Source: Methylobacterium sp. 10
Lineage (GTDB): Bacteria > Pseudomonadota > Alphaproteobacteria > Rhizobiales > Beijerinckiaceae
Assembly (NCBI RefSeq): GCF_000519085.1
Contig: NZ_KI912577.1
Span: 3,528,035 to 3,592,034, forward strand
Length of the DNA: 64,000 nucleotides
Direction: 5' to 3'
The position numbers and the translations under genes were made by a program. The notes beneath the pieces are model-generated. The model was not told the origin of the DNA and searched no databases. It was given only the letters and a program-made list of their open reading frames with translations. Each line of letters opens with the position of its first letter. Position 1 is the stretch's first letter. Positions 43,532 to 51,958 of this stretch are shown piece after piece.

Positions 43532-44410
43532 CTAGAACATGGGAGTGCCACCTGTCACCGGCACCAACGCGCCGGCCATGTAGCTGCCCTCGCGCGACGC
43601 CAGAAGAACATAAGCCGGCGCGAGTTCGGCGGGCTGGCCAGCTCTCCCAAGGGGGGTATCATCGCCAAGCTTCTCGATCTGCTCGGGGCTTTTCACGATC
43701 GGCTGGATGGGTGTCCAGATCGGGCCGGGCGCCACACAGTTCACGCGAATGCCCTTAGGTGCGAGCAAGTTCGATAGACCAATGGTGAGGCTCGCGATCG
43801 CGCCCTTGGTCGCTGCATAGATCAGCATCGTCTTGTCGGCGATCTTGGCCTGCTGGCTGGTCGAATTGACGATCGCCGAGCCCGGCTTCATGTGAGGCAC
43901 CGCCGCCTGGCAGAGATAGTACATGGCGAAGACGTTGGCTCTGAACGACCCTTCGAGATCCTCGGCCGTCACATCGTCGAGATCCTCGTTGACCGTCTGC
44001 GCGGCAGCGTTGTTCACCAGGATATCGATGCCACCGAGGGCTTCGACGGTCTGAGCGACAAGATCGCGGCAATGCGCTTCATCCCGCAGGTCGCCCGGCA
44101 ACAATACAACGCGTCGCCCGGCTTTCTCGATCCACCGAGCGGTCTCCTCCGCATCGGACTGCTCGACTGCCAGATAGGAGATCGCGACATCCGCTCCTTC
44201 ACGGGCATAGGCAATCGCTACTGCGCGCCCAATTCCACTGTCGCCACCCGTGATCAAGGCGACCTTGCCGATCAGCAGTCCCTTGCCGACATAGCTGTCC
44301 TCGCCGTGGTCCGGCACTGGTGTCATCTTCGACGTTAAGCCAGGCCGTTCCTGCTGCTGGTCTCCCGGAAAGGGTGGTCGAGGGCCGGCGGTGCGCGGGT
44401 CTGAGGTCAT
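43532..44410 (-). CDS. Short-chain dehydrogenase (YhdF/YhxC type stress oxidoreductase)
   Basis: A 292-residue SDR with the N-terminal extension typical of general-stress oxidoreductases (GPRPPFPGDQQQERPGLTSK; PVPDHGEDSYVGKGLLIGKV). NAD(P) loop: ALITGGDSGIGRAVAIAYAR. Active site: Asn in DILVNNAA, Ser in VNSTSQQAKI, and Tyr-x3-Lys in YAATKGAIA. The C-terminus has GPIWTPIQPIVKSPEQIEKL and ends GGTPMF. It reduces or oxidises a small alcohol or carbonyl compound; the substrate is unknown. It is island cargo and divergent from the SRAP gene. Confidence 0.93.
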   Translation of the reverse strand: MTSDPRTAGPRPPFPGDQQQERPGLTSKMTPVPDHGEDSYVGKGLLIGKVALITGGDSGIGRAVAIAYAREGADVAISYLAVEQSDAEETARWIEKAGRRVVLLPGDLRDEAHCRDLVAQTVEALGGIDILVNNAAAQTVNEDLDDVTAEDLEGSFRANVFAMYYLCQAAVPHMKPGSAIVNSTSQQAKIADKTMLIYAATKGAIASLTIGLSNLLAPKGIRVNCVAPGPIWTPIQPIVKSPEQIEKLGDDTPLGRAGQPAELAPAYVLLASREGSYMAGALVPVTGGTPMF

Positions 44411-44481
44411 CGTCTGTCCTTCCGAAGGTCTCGGCTAACGTGACAGACGGCGGATCGTAGCTGCGGCAGAATGGTGCTGGA

Positions 44482-45135
44482 ATGTGCAACCTCTACAGCC
44501 TCATCACCTCGCAGGCAGAGATCCGTAAGGCATTCGGGGTCGAGGAGGATCGCGGCGGCAACCTGCCGAGGATGCCCGGCATCTTCCCCGATCAGATGGC
44601 GCCGATCATCCGGGTCGAAGACGGCAGGCCCACGCTCGATATGTTCCGATGGGGCATCCCGGGGCCGAAGCAGTACGGCGAGCATCCCGTCACCAACGTG
44701 CGGAACGTAAAGAGCCCGCATTGGCGGCCGTGGCTCAAGCCGGAATACCGCTGCCTAGTCCCGGTCTCGTCGTTCAGCGAGTACGCGGACACCAAGCCGA
44801 AGAAGACGCCGACATGGTTCGCCCTCGATGACGACCGCCCGCTCTTCGCATTCGCTGGGATCTGGCGCCCCTGGACCGGCGTGCGCGGCACCAAGGCCGA
44901 GAACCCCGACCGGGAGGAGGCCGGGCATCGACTGTTCTCGTTCCTCACCTGTGACGCGAATGGAATCGTCGGCCCGGTCCACCCTAAGGCAATGCCCGTC
45001 CTGCTAACGACGCCAGAGGAGTGGCGGACGTGGTTGGAGGCGCCGACAGAGGTCGCCCTTGAGCTACAGCGCCCGCTGCCTGACGCCATGATGAAGGTGG
45101 TGGCGGCCGGAGCGCGGAAGGACCCTGCAGAATGA
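44482..45135 (+). CDS. SRAP-domain (YedK/HMCES-type) DNA-repair protein
   Basis: A 217-residue protein beginning MCNLYSLITSQAEIRKAF. Cys2, exposed after removal of Met1, is the residue that crosslinks abasic sites in single-stranded DNA in this family. Other active-site parts are present: NVRNVKSPHWRPWL (Asn and Arg), VPVSSFSEYADT (Glu), and the conserved His in GPVHPKAMPVLL. Known relatives shield abasic sites in ssDNA from cleavage. SRAP genes are often carried by phages and islands. It is divergent from the SDR gene and probably shares its intergenic promoter region. Confidence 0.93.
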   Translation: MCNLYSLITSQAEIRKAFGVEEDRGGNLPRMPGIFPDQMAPIIRVEDGRPTLDMFRWGIPGPKQYGEHPVTNVRNVKSPHWRPWLKPEYRCLVPVSSFSEYADTKPKKTPTWFALDDDRPLFAFAGIWRPWTGVRGTKAENPDREEAGHRLFSFLTCDANGIVGPVHPKAMPVLLTTPEEWRTWLEAPTEVALELQRPLPDAMMKVVAAGARKDPAE

Positions 45136-45142
45136 TCCTGCC

Positions 45143-45452
45143 CTACTGGGCAACTCCGACCGCCTCAACCCATTCGCATCGCCCGTCTGTATCCGCAGCC
45201 TTCACGCACACGAAAGGGCCGCTTCGCTCTTTGATGTCGACACGGGCCTGATCCGGCATTGGACGGCAGCTTTTGCTCTTAACGGCTCTCCGCAACTCTT
45301 GCTCATACGCATCCCCTTCACCGAGACGGGTACGCAGGCGCAGGCTTTGCTGTGTTGACAGTTCCCGGCACCCAAGGACCATCTCCAGTGTCGATCCATG
45401 CTGCTTGCGAGGGAAATGGTATGAGAAGGCATAGAATCATAAGTCGCATCAT
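45143..45452 (-). pseudogene. Small secreted protein, apparently frameshifted
   Basis: From ATG 45452 a signal peptide is read (MMRLMILCLLIPFPSQAAW, then IDTGDGPW). The frame then moves one base and gene-like sequence continues in the frame from 45382 (LSTQQSLRLRTRLGEGDAYE; RAVKSKSCRPMPDQARVDIK; GPFVCVKAADTDGRCEW) to a stop at 45143. Joined, they would make a secreted protein of about 100 residues with three or four cysteines. Either a frameshift or a separate unsecreted short gene starting at 45382 is possible. No family recognised. Confidence 0.4.
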
Positions 45453-45505
45453 GCCTTTAAACTGGAACCAATAGCGCGGCTGGTCCATCCCATTCGCGCT
45501 TCTGA

Positions 45506-45609
45506 AATCTTCGCCTGGTCGACGGAGACACCCTCGACATCGGCGGCACCCGCATTCGCCTCCATGGGATCGATGCGCCCGAGAGCGGACAGTTCTGCCA
45601 GGATAGGGC
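45506..45609 (+). pseudogene. Fragment of a thermonuclease (SNase) gene
   Basis: The frame reads RLVDGDTLDIGGTRIRLHGI then DAPESGQFCQD, the diagnostic first strands of staphylococcal-nuclease-like enzymes, including the catalytic Asp and the RxxGIDAPE motif. A TGA lies just upstream and the match ends before 45610, so both the signal peptide and most of the domain are gone. It runs into the leader of the next gene. A remnant only. Confidence 0.7.
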
Positions 45610-45633
45610 AACCGACCGACGAGGAGCACGACG

Positions 45634-45888
45634 ATGGCGATCAAGACGACGTTCCTGGTGCAGACCTTCACCATCAAGCGGAAGCACCTCGTTCCCGGCG
45701 ACCGCGAGCTCGCACCGACCGAGTTCGGAGCACTGAAAAAGGCCGAGGCGATGGCCGGCCGGATGCCGGGCACGGCAGCGATCAAGGTCATGGCCGACGA
45801 CGAGACCGGCGAGCTGGAGAGCGCGACGATCCTCGGCCAGTTCGGCGAGATCCCGGACGATTTCGACGAGAGCCTTCAGGGCGGGTAG
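45634..45888 (+). CDS. Small hypothetical protein
   Basis: An 84-residue protein with GACGAGGAG seven bases before the ATG. It reads AIKTTFLVQTFTIKRKHLVP, GALKKAEAMAGRMPGTAAIK, then an acidic C-terminus (ADDETGELESATILGQFG; PDDFDESLQGG). The alternating strands and one helix suggest a small alpha/beta fold. Unknown family. It is followed 27 bases on by another short gene on the same strand. Confidence 0.65.
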   Translation: MAIKTTFLVQTFTIKRKHLVPGDRELAPTEFGALKKAEAMAGRMPGTAAIKVMADDETGELESATILGQFGEIPDDFDESLQGG

Positions 45889-45914
45889 GCTCGCCACCGG
45901 ATCAGGGAGACCAC

Positions 45915-46190
45915 ATGGCGTTCAAAGCAAAATCGGCCACGGAAACGAAGGCCGCCGATCTGGCATCGGCCCTCGTCAGGATCGCGGATCGCGAGGGCAC
46001 GCCGGTCAGTATCGGTGTCGATCAGCTGCGGCGGGGCAATCCGCGACTGACGCCCCTGGCAATCGGCCAGATGTACCGGAAACACCGCGACATCCTCGAA
46101 GCCGACCTCGCAGAGCGTGGGTATGCGCTGATCGACTATGCCGACCAGGGCCCGGGCAGGGGCATGGAATTCGAGATCGGGGCTGCCTGA
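45915..46190 (+). CDS. Small hypothetical protein
   Basis: ATG 45915, with AGGGAGA nine bases before, gives 91 residues. It is helical at the start (TETKAADLASALVRIADREG) and then reads VSIGVDQLRRGNPRLTPLAI and YRKHRDILEADLAERGYALI, which resembles short nucleic-acid-binding modules. Unknown family. Likely co-transcribed with the gene at 45634. Confidence 0.65.
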   Translation: MAFKAKSATETKAADLASALVRIADREGTPVSIGVDQLRRGNPRLTPLAIGQMYRKHRDILEADLAERGYALIDYADQGPGRGMEFEIGAA

Positions 46191-46260
46191 ACGTTCTTGC
46201 CACGACGGGGCTCGCGCGGCCATTGCAACGATCCAGGCCAGTGGCACCAGGCGGACGGGC

Positions 46261-46638
46261 CTACTTCGCCGACCAGATCGGCACGGCCCCCTTCGGCCGG
46301 CCTGGCACGTTCCGAAAGTACCGCGTCCGCTTGAGCGGGATGGCATTCGCCTCGACGGCGGACACCACCTCACCACTCAGCACCATGGCCCCGCAAAAGT
46401 CGGAACGGATCACGCCGAGGTCGGGATGCGCGTCGAAGAGTTGCAACGTCGTCCACCCGAGCCGGACGGCCTCGTCGGCGTGCTTGTCGAGGAAGTCGAG
46501 AGTCGCAGGGTGGACGGCCTGCCAGCTCTGCGCCTTCAGGCCGGCACAAGGAACCACACTGGGCTTCATGCCGAGGAAGGCTTCACGCCGCGCCTGCGGG
46601 CTACCGGGTTCGATCTTGAAGGCTGGTGACGCTGACAT
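46261..46638 (-). CDS. Hypothetical protein of mobile regions
   Basis: A 125-residue protein. Notable segments are AQSWQAVHPATLDFLDKHAD, AVRLGWTTLQLFDAHPDLGV, the Cys-containing RSDFCGAMVLSGEVVSAVEA and the basic end PLKRTRYFRNVPGRPKG. The W-x-L-F/L...HP pattern recalls uncharacterised proteins that accompany transposons and plasmids in alphaproteobacteria (from memory). Its function is unknown. Confidence 0.55.
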   Translation of the reverse strand: MSASPAFKIEPGSPQARREAFLGMKPSVVPCAGLKAQSWQAVHPATLDFLDKHADEAVRLGWTTLQLFDAHPDLGVIRSDFCGAMVLSGEVVSAVEANAIPLKRTRYFRNVPGRPKGAVPIWSAK

Positions 46639-46756
46639 GAGGCCCGGCGGCTGTGATGGGCAGGACGGGATAGAGGGTGAGGATCGACCACGCTAGGACA
46701 TGCGGCACTGCGCCTGCCGGTTTTAGACGTCCGACACTGAATAGCCGTCCCTTTGG

Positions 46757-48265
46757 TCAAAGGCAGGCGTCCTGTGCAACCTCGAGCCTGCCAGCAGAGA
46801 TCGCGGACAGAAATGCATGATAGTCCGCTTCGTTCTGATCCCCGTAAGCGTGTGCCCAATCCGCGAACGCTTCGCGCAGATCCGCGCGTCCGTCATGACC
46901 ACAATAGCCAGCAATCGCCGCCGCATCGCCCGTGCGGGCATGTGCGCGGGCCAGGAGCGCTCCATAGGCGTGGGAAAAGTACAGCAGGGGTTGCCCTGCC
47001 ATCCTGGCAATGGGGATCTCCCCCTTCATGTTCTTCATCTGACGGACATAAAAGGGCCGGTCGTCGATCGACGTCCAACCAAGCAGGGGGTCTCCCACCG
47101 CCTGCAGGAGCTTCTGTCCGTAGATGACGCGCTCGCCCTCGTGGCTCGCATAAGGTTCGGGCATGCCAACGAGATAGGGCGCATGGGCCGGTCGAACGGC
47201 CTCCTTGACCTGAAGGAAGAGCGCATCCTGATCGGAATTGCCGCAGAGCAGGGCCACGTATGCCCGGGTTCCAACACTTCCGACCCCGACCACCCGATGG
47301 GCCACGTCCACCACATGATAGCGGTTGAGCATGAATCGGCGCTCGCGCGGTAAGGTCTCGGCATAGCGTTCGAGGCCCGAGGTTACGTTCTGGCGCGTGG
47401 CTTCGTCGACGCGCATTAGGATTGGCGGTTCCTCGCGAAACCGCCAGCTGCCATCCGTGCGCCGCTCGCCAACCCGGTCGAGCAGGCTCTTGTTGTTCTT
47501 GCGGCGCGCCTTCTCGACGGCCTTGCGCACCACCGTCTGGGATTGCGCGTCGATCTCGATACCCGAAAATTCGAGCTGGTCGGCTCGCGCCGCTCGCTGC
47601 CACACATCAAGGGAGCCGCGGGGCGCCAGATCGTCCATGGTATGCTGATACCCGGCCACGGCCGCGAGCACGGCCTCCCGCCGTTCCAAGCCCCGTACAC
47701 CATCGTCACGCGCCGCCACTTCGACACTGGCGCAGAGCCGTTTCAGATCCCATTCCCAAGGTCCGATCGTCACCTCGTCGAAATCGTTGAGATCGAACAC
47801 CACTTCGCCCTGCGGAGTCCCGAACAACCCAAAATTCGAGATGTGCGCGTCACCGTTCATGACAACGTCGATCGCACCGCGTGCGCCCTGTGCCAAGTCC
47901 CAGGCCATCACATGCGCTGCACCGCGTAGGAATGCGAAAGGAGAACTCGCCATCCGGGCGATCCTCAGCGGGATCAGATGGGTTTGCCTGCCCTCATGCG
48001 CGCCCTCGATCAGCGAGACCGGATCGGGGCGGTCAGAGCCCGTGTTGAGAGCGGCATGGACTGCATGAGGCACTTTCGCCCGCAGGGTCTTGCCGGCGGC
48101 CCGGCGTTTTTCCCAGGGCTCTACGCCGGTGCGAAGATCAATATGAGGGAAGTCCGCCAGCGGCTCGAGGACTGCGTCCGGCGCAGTCTTGACGGTCTCG
48201 CTCGGCTCGACATGCGTGACATCCGAGATATCCGTCGATCGATCCAAGTCGCAGATCCTTCTCAA
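46757..48265 (-). CDS. DUF2252 domain protein (kinase-like fold)
   Basis: A 502-residue protein; the frame's start at 48265 is TTG with GAGA-type purines nearby, and the true start is uncertain by a few tens of codons. DUF2252 signatures are clear: IPLRIARMASSPFAFLRGAA, VMNGDAHISNFGLFGTPQGE, FDLNDFDEVTIGPWEWDLKR, and later FYVRQMKNMKGEIPIARMAG and AHARTGDAAAIAGYCG. GDxHxxNFG and the DxNDFDE loop resemble the catalytic and metal loops of aminoglycoside-kinase-like enzymes. The biochemical role is not established. It is island cargo, transcribed alone. Confidence 0.9.
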   Translation of the reverse strand: MRRICDLDRSTDISDVTHVEPSETVKTAPDAVLEPLADFPHIDLRTGVEPWEKRRAAGKTLRAKVPHAVHAALNTGSDRPDPVSLIEGAHEGRQTHLIPLRIARMASSPFAFLRGAAHVMAWDLAQGARGAIDVVMNGDAHISNFGLFGTPQGEVVFDLNDFDEVTIGPWEWDLKRLCASVEVAARDDGVRGLERREAVLAAVAGYQHTMDDLAPRGSLDVWQRAARADQLEFSGIEIDAQSQTVVRKAVEKARRKNNKSLLDRVGERRTDGSWRFREEPPILMRVDEATRQNVTSGLERYAETLPRERRFMLNRYHVVDVAHRVVGVGSVGTRAYVALLCGNSDQDALFLQVKEAVRPAHAPYLVGMPEPYASHEGERVIYGQKLLQAVGDPLLGWTSIDDRPFYVRQMKNMKGEIPIARMAGQPLLYFSHAYGALLARAHARTGDAAAIAGYCGHDGRADLREAFADWAHAYGDQNEADYHAFLSAISAGRLEVAQDACL

Positions 48266-48764
48266 AGCGGTGGATTAGAACGGGAGACGGACCGCGATTA
48301 ACGCAATGCCGGCGGCGGGCGCAGAAATTCGGCGATTGGCGAAACACATCATCGAGAACAGACTTCAAGATCCTTGAGGGCAGACGCATCGCTCGTCAGC
48401 GCACCGGCGCTGGAGCCCTGATTTTCCCGTGATCGAAAGCCGTCGCCATATCGGGCTACCGTGGAACACCGATCATGAACGAAATGCATCAAGGGGGAGG
48501 GCGACCGCTCGGTGGCGCCTGCCTTCGCGCCCGTCGATGGAATCGACAGATCGAAAGAATGGAAAGGGCATTGTGCGCCCTAATAAAGAGCTTTCAGGCC
48601 CTATCAAAGCTAACGGCCACAGACGCTGGGCCAAGGTGCGCGTACATCCGGCGTCACCCTAATCCGGCATCGTGGCCGTTCCCGATCAAGCGACGTGGGT
48701 CGCAATCGGCATGACTCCCATATGGGGATCATATGGTTATCGATCAATGAGGAGCCCTAATCTG
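48266..48764. other. Gene-poor gap in the island
   Basis: About 500 bases of mixed composition. Short plus-strand frames at 48429 and 48475 overlap each other and show no family or strong ribosome site. Nothing convincing seen. Confidence 0.45.
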
Positions 48765-48968
48765 CTACTCCGCAGCCTCGGCCTTGGCGTCGTCCTCGTC
48801 GAGGATGCCTTCCAGATCGCCGGTGAGAGCGTCGAGCTGCTCGGCGGTCGCCACGATCTTGAACTTGGTACCGTCCTTGGCTTCCACAGCGATCTCGACG
48901 TGGTCGCCAACCTTCGCCGCGAGAGCCTGTTTCAGGGTGTAAGTCGTGGCCTTGTCGTTCGCTGCCAT
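48765..48968 (-). CDS. Small hypothetical protein
   Basis: ATG 48968, with AAGGAG six bases upstream, gives 67 residues. The product reads AANDKATTYTLKQALAAKVG, HVEIAVEAKDGTKFKIVATA, then EQLDALTGDLEGILDEDDAK. The first half looks like a small beta barrel and the end is acidic. Many Methylobacterium-type genomes carry small proteins of this shape (impression only). Unknown function. Confidence 0.65.
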   Translation of the reverse strand: MAANDKATTYTLKQALAAKVGDHVEIAVEAKDGTKFKIVATAEQLDALTGDLEGILDEDDAKAEAAE

Positions 48969-49122
48969 GAAGGTCTCCTTGTTCGGCAGCAGCCAACGCA
49001 TCGGCGCTGAAAAGGGTCACGACGCCTATCGAGTTTTAGGGCTTTCTGGGTGCGACTTCTTCGTGGAGGAACAGGCACCTCCCCACATGGTTGGTCGCCT
49101 GGACAACGATCCGGGAGGAAAC

Positions 49123-49422
49123 ATGACGATCATCCGTTCGCTCGCCGCTGCCACTGCCATACTGACGCTCACGGCCGCCACCACGATCGCAGCCCCTTGC
49201 GCCGTCGGCACGACGTCCAACAGTCAGGACAAGCAAAGCGCAGCTGATAAGAGCTCCAAGGTAGACGGCGGCTCCGACGCCAAGGTGACCCCCGGCGCGA
49301 AGGCCGAGTCGCCCGGCACGGTCGGTGCCATGAACAATGTCGGCTCGAACACCCAGCCCGCCGCCGGCGAGAAGAAGCCGGCCGAAGGGCAGGTCGTGAA
49401 GCCCGGCAGCGACGACTGCTGA
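49123..49422 (+). CDS. Small secreted protein
   Basis: ATG 49123, with GGGAGGA before it, gives 99 residues. Signal peptide: TIIRSLAAATAILTLTAATT, then IAAPCA. The mature chain is disordered, Lys/Gly/Ser-rich (SQDKQSAADKSSKVDGGSDA; PGTVGAMNNVGSNTQPAAGE), and ends KPGSDDC. The free C-terminal Cys and the Cys after the signal could pair or anchor the protein. Unknown family. Confidence 0.68.
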   Translation: MTIIRSLAAATAILTLTAATTIAAPCAVGTTSNSQDKQSAADKSSKVDGGSDAKVTPGAKAESPGTVGAMNNVGSNTQPAAGEKKPAEGQVVKPGSDDC

Positions 49423-49512
49423 TGATCTAGTCGGTCCAACCAAGGTGACAGACGAAGCCCCGCGACGTCTATGGCCGCGGGGCTACATCTGAGACAGAGT
49501 GGAGGAACAGGA

Positions 49513-49749
49513 TTAACCCGCGCCGTAGCCACCCTTTTCGTTGGTTGAGTGGTTGCTCGGTGAATGGTTGTCATACCCCCCTGTCGAAGGCCCCTTATCC
49601 GTCGAAGGCTCTACAGAGCGCGGCCCTGTTGGACCGGCGTCGGTAAGGCCATCGGGGACTTTAGCCTTTTCGGCGGGGTCGAGCGGTGACGGGGTTTTAG
49701 GTTCACCTGACGCGACGTCATCGACCATTGGTTCACTCCCTGTTTCCAC
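49513..49749 (-). CDS. Small acidic disordered protein
   Basis: A 78-residue frame, Pro/Ser/Asp/Gly-rich throughout (GSEPMVDDVASGEPKTPSPL; PAEKAKVPDGLTDAGPTGPR; NHSPSNHSTNEKGGYGAG). No folded domain or signal. ATG 49728 is an alternative start. Such disordered short genes occur near stress genes in related genomes, but I cannot support a function. Confidence 0.45.
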   Translation of the reverse strand: METGSEPMVDDVASGEPKTPSPLDPAEKAKVPDGLTDAGPTGPRSVEPSTDKGPSTGGYDNHSPSNHSTNEKGGYGAG

Positions 49750-50063
49750 TTCAACGGGAGCGGGATTGAGGTGTTCCTCCTTGGCGGGACTAGATTGCGA
49801 AAGTCAGCAGCAGCCTGATGCAATCCAGCTCGGGGCCGACTGTGGAGAGTAAGGTCTCACTCTTGCGAATTGGCTCGTAGGGTGAACCGGAACTGGTGCG
49901 GCGTGTCGAAGTACAGAGACCGGCCGGAAGCCAGTGCTGATGCCGGCCTTTTCCTCCACGATGTGCTTGATGCTCCAGCGGGCAGGGCCGAGCTTCGGTC
50001 ACGCTTTGGAACGCTTCCGATCATGGAGGGCTTTGCTTCTTGCAACGATGAGGGAACGAACCC

Positions 50064-50213
50064 GTGACCGCAGCCGATACACCGCAGCCAGGCGCCGATT
50101 TGCAGCCCATCGACAATCCGCCAGCCACGTCCCAACCGCCTGAGCGGAAGCCGCCCTCGATGCCGGAAGAAGACGATCCAGAGATCGAAAAGACCGAGGA
50201 GCAGCCAAGCTAG
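50064..50213 (+). CDS. Very small acidic protein
   Basis: GTG 50064, with GAGGGAAC six to thirteen bases upstream, opens a 49-residue frame: TAADTPQPGADLQPIDNPPA, then RKPPSMPEEDDPEIEKTEEQ and PS before TAG. It is Pro-rich and then strongly acidic, with codon use unlike the antisense frame. It resembles the disordered neighbour at 49513. Support is moderate only. Confidence 0.4.
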   Translation: MTAADTPQPGADLQPIDNPPATSQPPERKPPSMPEEDDPEIEKTEEQPS

Positions 50214-50960
50214 CTCGGCATCAGTCCCACTCATGCACGATGTAAGAAGTATCCAGCCGTCAAAACGCTCAGCCCCGCCGCCCCCGATCTGCTCACGGGG
50301 TCGGCGGGGTGGGTCGTCCATCTCACGCGAACCGATACGCAACTTGGCTCGACAAGGAGGATGGGCCAGGGCGGTTAGCAGAAAGAGAACCCGCCAAGCG
50401 GCTGGCGACCCGCAATGGGACGGGGCGGATGGATGTCGGTTTTTGCCCCTTCCGATGAGGTCGAGAAAACCGCCATGGCGCCCGCGCCTGTGCAGAAGCT
50501 ATAGGCCGCCATGGATGAGCATAGCCAAGTGAAAAATGGGCAAGACGCTTGGTGTTGCTTAATTATGATTCGTTCATAGGCGCGTCTTAGCGTCTGATCT
50601 TCAGATTTTCTTGCCTCTGCTATCGAATCCAAGCTTTAACATAACCATTTCTCCTGCATTGGCACGAGCCGAGACACGCACCAGCGGCAACGATCCCCTG
50701 GACAGGAACGACGCTGCCGGATGGTCGGGACAGGTGGGGACCTGGAACGGGCATTCAGATCGGAAGCGGGCCTCATCTCATGGTGATGCTCCATCGGCCT
50801 TCGGCTCCCTCTGGACAGGGAAGCGCCTCATTGCAGCCCTGGACAGCTGCGGCAGAGCTTCACGAGGGATCGGCGAACCTGCCTGACGGCAACGGCATCG
50901 AGGGAATGCCGCTGCCTGTGTGCGGCACGGAAGGCCTGGGAAGGCGTCCGTGCCGGGCGA
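50214..50960. other. Gene-poor gap in the island
   Basis: Nearly 750 bases without a convincing gene. A minus-strand frame from 50632 (SIAEARKSEDQTLRRAYERI) looks partly gene-like but has only a TTG start out of phase with the GGAG site and ATGs nearby. Possibly the remnant of a small gene. Confidence 0.4.
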
Positions 50961-51170
50961 TCAGGCCTCCGCATCATGGGACTGCTGCCAGCCAGGGACC
51001 GCTTCGGCCCTTTCATGATCGGCCATGGCGGTGCGCTGGGCGAGTGCGGTCTCCGTTACGCTCTCGGGCGTGGCGTTGGCGAAATCCCTCCAAGCGTCGC
51101 GATGGACGGCGATGGCCGCGAGGATCGGATCGGCGGCGGCGGGAACGAGGGTGAGCAGGGGCGTTGCCAT
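50961..51170 (-). CDS. Small hypothetical protein
   Basis: A 69-residue protein: ATPLLTLVPAAADPILAAIA, then VHRDAWRDFANATPESVTET and ALAQRTAMADHERAEAVPG. The A-x3-HRxAWxxF pattern is a recurring theme of small phage- and island-borne proteins in alphaproteobacteria (from memory). It lies downstream of the HTH gene on the same strand and overlaps the C-terminal end of its long frame. Confidence 0.55.
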   Translation of the reverse strand: MATPLLTLVPAAADPILAAIAVHRDAWRDFANATPESVTETALAQRTAMADHERAEAVPGWQQSHDAEA

Positions 51171-51658
51171 CGGACTGGACTCCAGGCTCGATGAGAATGG
51201 GGCAGGGCGGGGGATGGTCTGGCCGCGAGGGGATCGAGGCCGGGAAGGGCGCCTCGGGGAGAGGCGCGGTCGTGGTCGGATCGGCGGGGCTGTTCGAGTC
51301 GGCTTCTCCTCAGGCTCGGGCGGACAAGCGGGTGATCTCGGCCCGGTATTCGCGGCAGCACGACAGAGCCCACGTATGGGTCTGGCGCTGCCAGAACTCG
51401 CCTCGGGCGATCCGCTGGCGCGCGGCTGCTGCGACTGTCAGCGATCGAGCATGGCCGCCGCCTCCACTCGACAGGCATAGGAATCGCCGCGTGCGCCTTC
51501 GCCAGAGCTTCGAGCCACTCGGCCACAGGCTCGGGCACGGACCCGTCTCCGGACGGCCAGCGGCGCACGAGACGGCCATCGCAGTCCAGAGCCTCGGCCA
51601 AGCTCCGCTGAGACCAGCGGAGCAAGGCAAGGATGTCGCGGAGACGTTGGGCTGTCAT
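51056..51658 (-). CDS. Helix-turn-helix protein, C-terminal part doubtful
   Basis: From ATG 51658 the first 65 residues form a clear HTH unit: TAQRLRDILALLRWSQRSLA, EALDCDGRLVRRWPSGDGSV, PEPVAEWLEALAKAHAAIPM, PVEWRRR. This resembles short Cro/Mu-type regulators in which the protein normally ends soon after PxxWRRR. The frame stays open another 130 residues, but these are Arg/Pro/Ser-rich and look out of phase. In the next frame (ending at 51310) the sequence RIARGEFWQRQTHTWALSCC looks coding. A frameshift or two overlapping short genes is likely. Confidence 0.5.
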   Translation of the reverse strand: MTAQRLRDILALLRWSQRSLAEALDCDGRLVRRWPSGDGSVPEPVAEWLEALAKAHAAIPMPVEWRRRPCSIADSRSSRAPADRPRRVLAAPDPYVGSVVLPRIPGRDHPLVRPSLRRSRLEQPRRSDHDRASPRGALPGLDPLAARPSPALPHSHRAWSPVRWQRPCSPSFPPPPIRSSRPSPSIATLGGISPTPRPRA

Positions 51659-51958
51659 GAACCGAGGAGCTTGATGAAGGCGGCGCCCGCACCGAAGAAG
51701 GCGGCTCCGGCAGCGAGGCAGGACAGCGCGACCTGCCAGACAGCGCGACCTGCCAGACGGAGACCGCGCGATCGCGATCCCGCTTGGCGGCTTCGGCGCG
51801 GAGCTTGGCCTACTCTTCAACGAACTTCTGCGTCTCTGCGTTGGAACGCAGGACGCGAGCGACCTGTTCGGCGATGTCGAGACGACGGGCAGAGCAGAGG
51901 CCCGTCCCGAAGTCCAGAGCAATCCGAAGCTTGCCGGAGAGGGCAGGGTGGTGGTCCT

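Noticed and set aside
48429..48714. Two overlapping plus-strand frames in the island gap
   Set aside because: No family, weak starts and different phases over the same DNA.
50375..50632. Minus-strand 85-codon frame beginning SIAEARKSEDQTLRRAY
   Set aside because: Only a TTG start; the nearby GGAG site and ATGs are out of phase. Kept as a possible remnant only.
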